This document shows positions 34,736 to 44,031 of a DNA stretch of 64,000 bases, in pieces. The translations under genes were made by a program, and so were the position numbers. The notes beneath the pieces were generated by a model. It was given only the letters and a program-made list of their open reading frames with translations. It did not search any database and was not told where the DNA came from. Numbering within the stretch: position 1 is the first letter of the stretch; each line of letters begins with the position of its first letter. This DNA is from Blumeriella jaapii. Taxonomy: Eukaryota; Ascomycota; Leotiomycetes; Helotiales; Drepanopezizaceae. The DNA lies in NCBI GenBank assembly GCA_009599575.1, contig VWND01000075.1, positions 62,001 to 126,000 on the forward strand, given 5' to 3'.

Positions 34736-36655
34736 ATGTCAGATCGCAGCTCTGAGGCCACAGACCCAGACGCGGTAACGGATCGACGCAACCGATGGCA
34801 AGGCACGCCAAGGACATGGGCGTTGCTGACGGAGGAGGAGAGGGGACTGGCAGCGAGCTTGGATGCCTTGAGGGATAGAGAGCTGGGCGTGCACTTGTTC
34901 AATGCTTTTGTGTTGACAACGGGCTGGGGCGAAGGGCAAAGAAAAGGTGCGTACCCTGCGCATCAACGTCGTTTTTCATGGTGTTAATGGTACGGTTAGG
35001 GCGCACATGATGACGGAGAAGATGAAGCGCAGGCCTGGAAACCACCCAAGTACTGGGCCGCCTGGCCGCTGCCTCCTGATCGAGTGCCGCGGGCTGGAGA
35101 GCAGATTGGGCCCGAGAAGAAGGATGAGGCGTTCACGTACAGGTGGAGCGATGATGGGGCGCCGAGCCGCGAGCTCGAGGATGTGTTGGTTGGTGTGCAC
35201 CTGAGGTCCGCGAAGGAACGGTTTGAGAGTCGCAAGTCTGATGACGCAGAAGAAGTATTTCACGACCAAGAAGAACGCGGGGAAGATCTCGGGGACGATT
35301 GGGGGAGATCGGGGAGCGAGGACATGCAGACCTCCGAGGATGAAGAACGGGCACGGAAGCCTGTCGACCAAGAAATATCTGAGCCTCCGCCCGCGAAGAA
35401 AAGGATGAAGCCTGTGGTTTCGGCCGACGACGAACGCTCACGTGCGCTGTTACTGCCTGCAGTCAGACACACGCTCTCGAAGCTGGACGAGCTGTTGATG
35501 GCGTTACACCATGCGCGCAAGACATGCCGCCGCTATTCTCACTCAGACGCTGGCACCGCAGACGAGCAACCGGTTCCCCCGGAAGCCGTTCCGAAACAGC
35601 TCCACCACCCAAAAGAGCACCCGGCCGACCAAGGAAGTTCGAGAACCTGCCCAGCCGGTCAAAACTAGACTCCGTCGGTGTTCCCGAGCCTGGAAAAGCA
35701 AATGCAGAAGACCTATTACCTGCCAAACCCAAGAGGAGGGGACGTCCGGTCAAGGTGTATGAGAGGCTTCAAGACGAATCCGAACATGATTATCTCGTGA
35801 GGGTCGCCAAGATCCAGAAGAGAGCTATTCCAGCAATTACAGAACCACCTAAGCCCGAAACTGCTCCGTCGCCGCCTGCGAGACGAGCCGCTCCGAGAAG
35901 GAGGATGAGGTCTGAAAGGGCGAGGAGTTCACGGCAGGAGGGGAAACTGGGGCTGAGAGATTGGAGCGAGGTGCTTGGTATGGCTGCTCTGGTGGGGTTT
36001 CCCGAGGACGTGGTTGAGAGGGCGGCGAATAGGTGTGCAAATCTGTTTGGGGAGGGTATGAATGTCAGGAGAATCTTGGAGGTGCCATTTCCGGAGAGGA
36101 AAAAGGGCGACACTATTGTGGCGTATCGCCCGGAAGTCATCCCTCCTTTCCCTCGCGACATCAATGGATCGTCGACCCCCAGTGACTCGGACTCGATTTC
36201 TGGAGAAGACGAACCAGCTCTGCCCCATATCTCGCTAACCGGGACGAGTTCCGTACTCTGTCCTGTCCCCGGCTGCGCAAAAGAGAGGAAAGGTTTTGTG
36301 GATGTTGCGGCACTGAAGAGGCACCTTGAAGTGGCGCATGAGATTCAGAAGGCGGACTTCGATGATTGGATCCTGCCGAGTGACGAGGAGATGGAGCGCA
36401 GTGCATGTTGATGGGTTCTTGAGGCCGGTGAAGAGAGTTAGGATTTTAAGGAGGGGCGCTTATAAGAAGAAAAAAGGGAGCAGGAATAGGGATGGGCTGT
36501 CATCGGGCATCGAGGACGAGGGAGAGCAAGCCGGAGTGTATGGGGAGGAAGAGGAAGAGGAAGAAGCTCGCAGCGAGCAGGCGGAGAGAAGCGAGGAGGA
36601 TGGTGGTGAAGAGGAAACTCGGAGTAGCGTCGACTCTGGCCGAGACGACTTGTAA
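34736..36655 (+). CDS. Rrn9-domain RNA polymerase I initiation factor, frame broken at three places
   Basis: Resembles fungal proteins with the Rrn9 domain, a subunit type of the Pol I upstream activation factor. The signature NRWQGTPRTWALLTEEE, LAASLDALRDRELGVHLFNA is at residues 19-57. An intron (34947-34999, GTGCGT..TTAG) leads into AWKPPKYWAAWPLPPDRVPR, a second family block. Later blocks: SKLDELLMALHHARKTCRR, AT-hook-like RGRPVKVYE and APGRPRKFE, GLRDWSEVLGMAALVGF, a C2H2-like finger (CPVPGC...HLEVAH), VHVDGFLRPVKRVR and an acidic tail. As written these blocks lie in different frames. Single-base differences near 34915-34920 (one extra base), 35576-35580 (one missing C in a C run) and 36391-36396 (one extra base) would be needed. 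Either assembly errors or a young pseudogene; weak cryptic introns are less likely. No long unbroken frame covers the whole gene. Confidence 0.75.
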
Positions 36656-37309
36656 TCAGGGACACTTCATTGCCAAAATCGAAACTTCCTTGGCATCGTG
36701 TGTCTTTCCGCAGTTAAAGATGTAAATGAAATGTTTTATTTAAACAAAACAAATTACAAGGTAGTGATAGATGTAGCTTACAAGAAAATAACAGTGATTT
36801 TTCATATAACAATAACAAACAGTACATGATGTAAAACCAACTGTTTGCGGAAATCCATTGTCTGATGTAAAGCTTAGAAGCAAGCTATTAGAATTAATAG
36901 AATATCTCAAATATCACAGACGTATGACAGATATTAAAATATTAATCATTTTGTTGATTATGAACAAATTGATAAGCATCAAAATGCAGATCAGCGCAGC
37001 TAGAATCTGTCAAAGTCCGATTATCAAAGACTTGATCGATAGAAAGGAACAAAAAGGAAGCGGAATTAGCAGATAGCCCTTTTTACTACAACCAGTTTCT
37101 AGTAACAACTTCAAAACAACAAAAACACAAACCGGAAGTTATGTTCAGATTTGCTATTAATTCTTAAAGACAACTATTATCAATCATGCTGGAGCAACAT
37201 GATGGATGAAATTAATTTATTTTGTAGCTTCAGAGCATGGCTGGCGTACCGACCAAATCCAGCATCTTTACCCATTTGTATTCCAAGTCGCAACGACGGA
37301 AGAGGAGGT
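36656..37309. other. AT-rich intergenic region
   Basis: Roughly 36.7-37.2 kb is AT-rich compared with its neighbours and lacks a credible gene. It could be a mutated repeat fragment, but I found no terminal repeats. It also holds the 3' untranslated region of the acetate transporter. Confidence 0.4.
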
Positions 37310-38390
37310 TCAGACTGTAGCGCGTTCGCCCTTCTCCTCTTTTCGTTGACGAGCCTTGACAGACCACGGGAAGTGCAAGACAGGAATGACGAAGAATGAG
37401 TTGCTGCGCAGAATCCATGTTAGCATGAGCTTAGAAAAGAAACGTGCGAGAAAGAGATGTTGCTGCACAAAGCTTCATCGAGGCAAGGAGAACCGGCACA
37501 GCATACCTGTCATCAGCGATCCCAGCAGCGCGTTATACCACGCTAAGAACGCCGCAAACATGCCGAAATATCCTCCTGCTTTGATACACGCAGACTGCGG
37601 CGCGCCCGCGTCGCTTGCCTGGAGATGCCCGATGCTCAGCATCAGGAAAGCCAGGGTGAGAGTGAAGAAGAGCAGGAAGAAGGCGACTGTGGAGCGGAGA
37701 GTGCAGAGGAGCAGGATGAACGTGAAGATGAACCAGCCGGCGAGGAAATACCCGAAGGCGTTATTGAAATCGTTCACGCCGGCACCGGTGGCTTCACCCG
37801 TGGCAGCATCTGTGGGCGAGTAGGCGCCGACGATGTCAAACCCGCCTGGGGTGAGGACGATGGCGAGAGAGAGCCAGAATCCGCCGTACGAGGAGAGCGC
37901 TGTGGCTCCGAAAGTGTTGCCCACGGCCATCTCCCTACCAATCGTTACGAGAACCCATCAGCCACGCTCACTTGTCGGTGCTGAGGGATGGAGAGAGAGC
38001 GACATACCACATGCCTGCCAGCAGTTGAACTAGTCCGCCATAAGCAAAGGCCAGCCCGACAACGATGTTCGGCTTCGCCACGCCACGCACTCCGATGTTG
38101 ATCAGAGACAAGACGAATGTTGTGAGCGCGAACGCGCTCAGTCCCAAGGGGGCCGGATTGGCAAACTTGCGCTCGCTGGTGGGCCTGTAGAGACCGGGTT
38201 GAAACTCTCCTCCAAAGGCTGGGAAGCGAGCGGAATTGCTGGTGTTCACATGAGCCAGTGGGCTTCCACCATAGTCGTGGGCTCTCGGGTTGGTGCCATT
38301 GGCGCCACCTTCGAGAGCAGCGTGATCCATGGGGCGATGACCGTTGTACTCCTTGTTAAAAGGAGCGTCGACGGGTGTTGTGTTGGCCAT
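37310..38390 (-). CDS. GPR1/FUN34/YaaH-family acetate transporter
   Basis: Plasma-membrane acetate/succinate permease family (yeast Ady2/Ato, Aspergillus AcpA). Exon 1 38390-38008 ends in the split Trp codon of LLAGMW; intron 38007-37935 (GTATGT..GTAG); exon 2 opens [20 protein letters not shown]. Family signature [18 protein letters not shown] and about six membrane helices are present, with [18 protein letters not shown] and [14 protein letters not shown]. The last exon (about 37403-37310) encodes [15 protein letters not shown] and ends at the TGA 37312-37310. The third donor is uncertain: the best-looking GTATGC (37506) gives the wrong phase, while GTTCTC (37493) keeps frame and yields 305 residues. 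The N-terminal 75 residues are polar and probably cytosolic. Such genes are normally induced on acetate and repressed by glucose (family knowledge). Confidence 0.9.
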
Positions 38391-38803
38391 GGGAAGGATT
38401 TCTTGTGTAAACAATGCGAGCAATGCAGAATTATCCGAAGCAGTGCCTGTGCTTGAGCTCCTGGGAAAAGGAAAGAAGCCGATCTATCGAGGGACGAATA
38501 ATCAAAGGAAGGAAAAGATCGTCATACCAGAAAGAGGGAATGGTGGATATATAGTCTCCGGATAATGGGGTAAATTGAGTAGCTTTCCAGTGCATCCCAG
38601 GGAAGCTTTACGCCAATAGGAACATTGGAACCTAATATTATGACAGGAAACACATGATGAACTGTCAGGGATTCCGAGCAGTTGCAATTACCTTGTAGCA
38701 ACCAAAGAATCTTGCTCTGGCGTTGTGCTGATTTACCCTCGGTCCATCGAGCCATGAGAGGTGGAGTTCCCTCGTGCAGCTCGCATGGCCTGCTGTGTCT
38801 GAT

Positions 38804-38932
38804 TGTCGGTATCACAGAGGGGGTGAGACAGGCCAAAAAACTGTATTGAGGGTGAGACAGGCCAAATAACTGTATTGCAACATAGTTATTTGGCCTGTCT
38901 CACCCTCCCTCCCCCACCTGTGGTACCGACAT
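38804..38932. mobile_element. 129-bp palindromic MITE-like element
   Basis: Both ends carry TGTCGGTAYCACAG and then a GGTGAGACAGGCCAAA block in opposite orientation. Inside, a second copy of GGGTGAGACAGGCCAAATA forms an almost perfect hairpin with the right arm: stems of about 24 nt around TATTGCAACATA. The sequence is thus two tail-to-tail ends of one transposon family with little between. Confidence 0.7.
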
Positions 38933-39808
38933 TGGTCAATGGTCAACTTCACAGTTGATCATAGACGGGCTAGGCTAAACAGAAAAGATCGACTTGCAGG
39001 CAAGCTGAGCATAGTCTTCGCTTTGCAATAAGATGCTAAGGAATATCGACAACAGCAAGCTGAGTACAGTCTTCGCTCCCGTTACAGTAGCTAGGTATTT
39101 AAAAGATTTCTTCGCGCAACTGGTCTTGCACGTCAAACAAGTTGAGCACAGTCTTCGCTTTGACCGCAAAGTCAGTCTTCCTCTTCGCTGAGTCTGTCGA
39201 TTAGCTGCGAGCTACAGTACCTTTCTTCTCGCACCATACAACTCGATCCTCCCTTTTCCTTCGAATACACATCGCTGTAAGCTTCAGCGCCAAAGAATAC
39301 AACCCCCCCTCTCCCCCTTCTATTGCGCAATGGAGCTGCCTTCAGTCAAATACAAAGTGGAGGGATGGAACGAGCAGCCATCACAACAAACTGAAGAAGG
39401 CAAGATTCCGAAGACAAACCAACGAATTGAGAGACGAGTTCGAAAACGACGATGATAATAGCGCATTCCAAACGATGGATACGATGACGACGGGCATGAT
39501 TATGACGAATACTAATGCCGAATAGCGGAAAAGCATTAGGTTCGTTAAGCATTGCCATACAAAAGTGATGCCGCCGTTTTGGCTGGGCATAGGAAATTGT
39601 ACGTTCTGCAAAGTGGTCATTTGGGACAAAAAAAAAGATTGCCTGTGTTGGAATATGAGGCACGTGCCAGGCACGTGGTGCCAAGGGCCCTTTTGCATAC
39701 AACCTGCGTTTGCAATCTAGAACAACTTGCTTCCTAGACAAGATTTTAACCAAATACGAGCATTGCAATACAGTTTTTTGGCCTGTCTCATCCCCCCTGT
39801 GATACCGA
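38806..39808. mobile_element. Possible 1-kb element bounded by the same inverted repeat
   Basis: The 43-bp end at 39766-39808 is the near-exact reverse complement of 38806-38849 (TCGGTATCACAG, TGAGACAGGCCAAAAAACTG, then TATTG). The two may bound a single non-autonomous element of about 1003 bp with a nested end inside, or two independent insertions. No clear target-site duplication was found, and no transposase frame is present. Confidence 0.45.
39001..39159. repeat. Threefold spaced 22-bp repeat
   Basis: CAAGCTGAGCATAGTCTTCG-type units at 39001-39022, 39056-39077 and 39138-39159, differing mainly by transitions; a partial fourth (CTCTTCGCTGAG) follows near 39181. Confidence 0.75.
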
Positions 39809-40284
39809 TACGGAGACTGCCACGAAAGCTGACCTCGATGCACTGAGAACTCTATAGCTACCAACGGTCCCCGTCGGGAGATACTTCCGCTAACGCCGAA
39901 TCGGTAGACCTGGCGGAGGCCGTTGTCAATGTGACATGCATTCTGGGCGCACATCCTTACCTGATGTGCATACCAATCTACCAGGACAATCGTGGTGATC
40001 CAATCCCCAGATTACAACTGAATGCATACCATGTCAGTCAGAGAAAACGAGGCGCGGGGATCCCATGTGGACGCTTATTAGCGGTGCGATCCTTGTGTGG
40101 AATGCTGGAATGCGTCGAGATTCCTGAGGTCAACAAACAAGCGAGCTAAGCTTTCTGTGGTATGTAGCTTGGCTTGGCCACTATGAGCCTGGAGGCAATT
40201 TCCGAATGACAGGTCGACGCCGTGGGAACTAGAATCGAAGCCGATGGCGATAGCGCGCTTCCAGAGATAACGTAGCCTGACTAG

Positions 40285-40800
40285 GATATCTATCAGAAAG
40301 GAGAAGCTTTAGAAGTTTTAGAACTTCTTCAGTCTTGTTTTGGCTTCGCATCTTTCTTCGATACGATCGAGGCCATCCATGTCTGTGATGATCCTGGGCT
40401 CGCCAGGCCCGAAAGATTATTCATCATCTCACCACATGCATTTATTGACATATCCCTGTTCGTACAGAACTTGCTTCTCCCAACGGGTACGTCCATCCGT
40501 CACCTACATTACCAACTAGATTCAAGTGAAAGCTCCGAGATGTATGATGCTGAGACTGGGAAGTGCCCGAGGGAGGCGAGCATTGTTGATATTGACAATG
40601 AGTGGAATCTCACCACAGTCTCGATATGTGAGACGCTCTCCTGCCACTGGAGAGACAGCTGGATCTTGAAAACATCACAACCACTTTTGATACAAGAAAT
40701 GCTGCGGGGATTCGCCTCGCTATATCTGAAGCTAGTCAGACCACTACATTTGCGTGCGGTCTTCGACGTGTCACTTGTAAATCACGTGGGCATATCCTAG
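40285..40800 (+). CDS. Hypothetical open segment of 172 codons, possible gene fragment
   Basis: Open from just after a TAG at 40282-40284 to the stop at 40798-40800. The first ATG in frame is well inside, so if real it would be an internal or terminal exon with an AG acceptor at 40283-40284. The translation is not low-complexity: EVLELLQSCFGFASFFDTIE, HVCDDPGLARPERLFIISPH, NEWNLTTVSICETL, CHWRDSWILKTSQPLLIQE. I do not recognise a family, and no upstream exon could be fixed. It lies in a repeat-rich stretch and may be a relic. Confidence 0.25.
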   Translation, partial: DIYQKGEALEVLELLQSCFGFASFFDTIEAIHVCDDPGLARPERLFIISPHAFIDISLFVQNLLLPTGTSIRHLHYQLDSSESSEMYDAETGKCPREASIVDIDNEWNLTTVSICETLSCHWRDSWILKTSQPLLIQEMLRGFASLYLKLVRPLHLRAVFDVSLVNHVGIS

Positions 40801-41514
40801 TTTGTGTGTTCAAGCTTTCGCCTCACCTCATCTCTATCTCTCCTCAGAGGCAATTAGTGCAAGATGCTGAATGGCCTAGGCTCTCAGTAGAAGCCCTTAT
40901 TTCCGCAGAGGTCGGAACTCATACAGTGGAAGTAGGATATCGTCTCTGTTAAGGACCGAGGGTCGGGACGCTAGCGTGGAATCACGAGAAAAGGATCGTG
41001 AGATGAGATTTGCGACGTGCAACAAAAATACGTGAAAAGGGTTGGAAAGATGAGAAAGAGATTGCAATCATCGGATTTTCGTGGCTACATCTTCTGCATT
41101 CGGCATTCTGTCTATGAGCTCGTATAATTGTGGGACCGAGTTGCTCCACCCTTTCACGATCTCGCCATTACCAAGGGTGATCTTAAAATCACCAGGGCCC
41201 TCTACTTGCTCTGGTCGTCCCTGAGAATTGCACCCTTGTTTTCGTCTTTTCGATTTAAAGCAAGGCAAGCAATACGGTCTTCCCCAATTTTTGTTCAGGT
41301 CGTGATTCAAAGTAGAGGCACAACGTCACGCTTTCTTTTTGGCATACGTACAAACGCGTAACCAGTTCCAGTCCCCCCTTACAAAGCGCCAGTCTTTCTT
41401 GTTCTCTTCCTCGAAAACACATTCCCTCATTGCCCAAAATGCTGATAGCTTCCGATTGCCGTCCTCCCCGCCGACTCCATCATGTGCTCGTACAGATTTG
41501 CAGATTTGTAGTTA

Positions 41515-42731
41515 TCAGGGTCTTTTATCCCCCAGCCCGCCTGATTTGGCATCGACCATCCCTTCAAACACCATTTGCGCAATATGGCACGTCGTAGTGG
41601 TGCCCATCGTATTCCAGGTGGGTGCCGAATATCTCCACTTGAACTTTTGGCCGCCAGCTAGACTTGGTCCACTATTCACCACCTATCGTCAGCAGCCATT
41701 TGGATGACGGAGAAATAGAGAGACAAGGTCAAGACTTACTTGCTACACCATTCTGTGTCAGTGGTGTTGGCTTCCACGAGAATGTTCCTCCACTCGACCG
41801 GTCCGAAATTCCACTTTCCCTGCTGCTGCAGCTCGATGGTCAACAGGGCTGCAGTGAGCGATGTACCATTCATCAGCGCTGTGTTCTTTTATTAGCTTTC
41901 TTTCACATGGGGCTTCATGGAAAGAGGGAAGGCAAGAAGCGATTCACCGTCAGTTGTCAAGTCAAACGCAAATCCTCCTCCATACAGCCCCGCTCCGTCT
42001 TCTTCGCGAGCGCCGCCAGCACGGCTGGGCGTAACGACGTAATTATCGTACCACTTTCCGCTTGAGACGTCGAGAGTGAAGATGTTGGTAAGGGAGTCAT
42101 CTGGGTACACTATTCGGAGTCAGCCAGTCATGTTTCGCTGTTTCTGAGAAGTCAGGATTCGACTCACCTCTCATCTGTGGCGTCAAGGCCTTAGCTGGAC
42201 TGCACAACCACGAAGTCAGCGTCGCTCCAAAGTTCTGGCCCGTAGAATCAGACGTCTCTTCGGTGGATGGATAGAGCGTCTGGGAAGAGAGATGAGCGCG
42301 ACGAGGACATACCTGCAGCACACGAACGGTAAGAGATACCACTCCCCGGGCGCACCACCCTGGTTCGTGACCACGTTCTGGAGGACGCCCCCGTTGCTAC
42401 TTGGCTCGAGACCGGGCCAGATGGCCTTGACGTTGTCTTCGGTTTTGGTGTCCGGGGGAGAACTTGGGATGATCATAGTGCTTTCGAACTGTGGAGCGGG
42501 TGTCAGAAGCAATCTTCATTATGGGAATCCGAACCCACAACACCATTCATGTGATTTGAAAGAGAGAGGGCGAAAAAGGGCAAAGCTTACGCGTAGAATC
42601 GACGCATCGTGACCAGGTGTTAGCCAGACGCCGAAAAAAGAGAGATTCTCGATAGCACGTTCTGTTGTAATTGGCAAGGCTCTGGTTCTCTGGACGAGAC
42701 TGGCAAGAGTGAGGAAGATGATGAAACGCAT
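41515..42731 (-). CDS. Secreted protein of unknown function, six exons
   Basis: Phase-consistent exons 42731-42591, 42488-42313, 42199-42168, 42109-41948, 41878-41740 and 41671-41515 give 268 residues. All introns have GT..AG ends (for example GTAAGC, GTATGT, GTGAGT). A signal peptide is obvious: MRFIIFLTLASLVQRTRALP. Mature blocks include WLTPGHDASILR, STMIIPSSPPDTKTEDN, KAIWPGLEPSSNGGVLQNV, GAPGEWYLLPFVCCSP, FTLDVSSGKWYDNYVVTP, TAALLTIELQQQGKWNFGP and TTDTEWCSNGP, with Cys residues that could pair. It looks like a beta-sandwich-rich secreted protein as found in plant- or litter-associated ascomycetes, but I cannot name a domain. The ORF would be missed by single-exon gene finding, because no exon exceeds 180 bp. 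Confidence 0.8.
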
Positions 42732-44031
42732 CTTATTATTAAGAAATACCAGTCTTTATCCGTGTTGTGGACGGTTTCGAGGCGTATTTGTTTAGTGTTT
42801 AGGTAACAACAGGATGGAGAGTTCGCGGGCAGTTGGTTGCAGCTAACGTACGGAAGGAACAAAGGAAGGGTTTGATCAACCATGAGTTGCATTGTAGAAC
42901 GATATTCTGGGTCCAAATAGGAAGAGGATAATAGGAGTTTCTGTGACTGTTCGCATTGTGGGGTGGAGGTGGTTCTTAGTATTGTGACGACGGCCCGGAC
43001 AACAGCTCGCTTATTCACTCGCTTCCTCTTCGACAGTCACTGCGACGCTACTAGCCTCGAACAGTAAATACTGCGAGGATATTGCTCTACGCATTTACAA
43101 AGATTGCGACTGTCAAATTACAGTGGACGACTACGTCAGTAGAAAGTTACTAAACTTTGGCGCTGCCTCGGTTTTCAGTTGAGACTACGTGCAGGACGTG
43201 CAGTTCTTTAGCAAAAAAGAGTACCTAGATATTGATGATGAATTCAAGAGCCTCGACGACTTTCCTAGCATTTACGACCGGGACATTTCCAAAGAAAACG
43301 ACAATACAAAAAGCAACGACGGCAGCTACGATTACGGCGATATATATGCTGATGACACTGCAGCTCGCGCAGATGAGGAGCATGACAACCATCGCTAAGC
43401 CCCGACTCATCTAAGCTACGGCTGACACCCACCCAAATCAAATAAGCAAGCCGTGTGCAAAAGCTCTGATTTCGCCCACTGAGAACCAAGCCCTTGGGGT
43501 TGGATGCACTGGAAATGGTGATCGGAAATTCCAATCTCTTCAGCTATGGTCACGAATATTAGAAATAGAGGGTTGGGCTCGCTAGTGAAAGACCATACTT
43601 AATGTCCTTCTCGGAGGCTAAACTTTTCTGGTGTGCTCTGCGAATCATGGCAGTATTTTTAACTAAGCAGCTATTTCAAGAGCACTTTGGGACCCCGCGA
43701 GAGCTTTTCATGGGCAACGAGTGCTCCTCCGTTTCCTGTGTCGTCGTGAGTACCATCAACTATGTCAATACTCTTGCAAGAAGCAGAAACATTTTGGCGC
43801 GTATCAGATGGTTAAAGAGTAGGAGACTGGTTCTCAGAAGCTTTGATTGCAATGTTGCAAAATCGGAAACCTTACGAAGAGGTTTACAGTATAACATCCT
43901 AATCAACAAGATGTAACGAGCTTTCACTTTTTCCCCAATGTGAGTCTCTAACTACCAGCTATTTGTCATTGTTTCCCCTGTAAGGGAACCTTCTTCGGTT
44001 ACTTGCGAGTAAAACAACGAAACAGCGTTGT
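42732..44031. other. Intergenic region, no clear gene
   Basis: Between the secreted protein start and the FAD oxidoreductase stop. An acidic frame with FFSKKEYLDIDDEFKS at 43183-43398 follows another open stretch (42987-43179) in the same frame across one TGA (43180-43182); neither half resembles a known family, so I do not call a gene. Confidence 0.4.

Larger units (their letters stand above)
38391..41514. other. Accessory region with inverted-repeat element remnants
   Basis: Holds palindromic and inverted-repeat copies of one transposon end (38804-38932 and 39766-39808), a threefold 22-bp repeat (39001-39159) and one open segment without a known family (40285-40800). The other frames are short or cross the inverted repeats. 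Confidence 0.5.

Noticed and set aside
39346..39954. 202-codon minus-strand frame
   Set aside because: It runs through a transposon inverted repeat and has no family-like blocks.
42984..43398. Two open stretches in the same frame separated by one TGA, acidic second half
   Set aside because: Considered as a pseudogene or readthrough gene, but neither half resembles a known protein and the second half is low-complexity.
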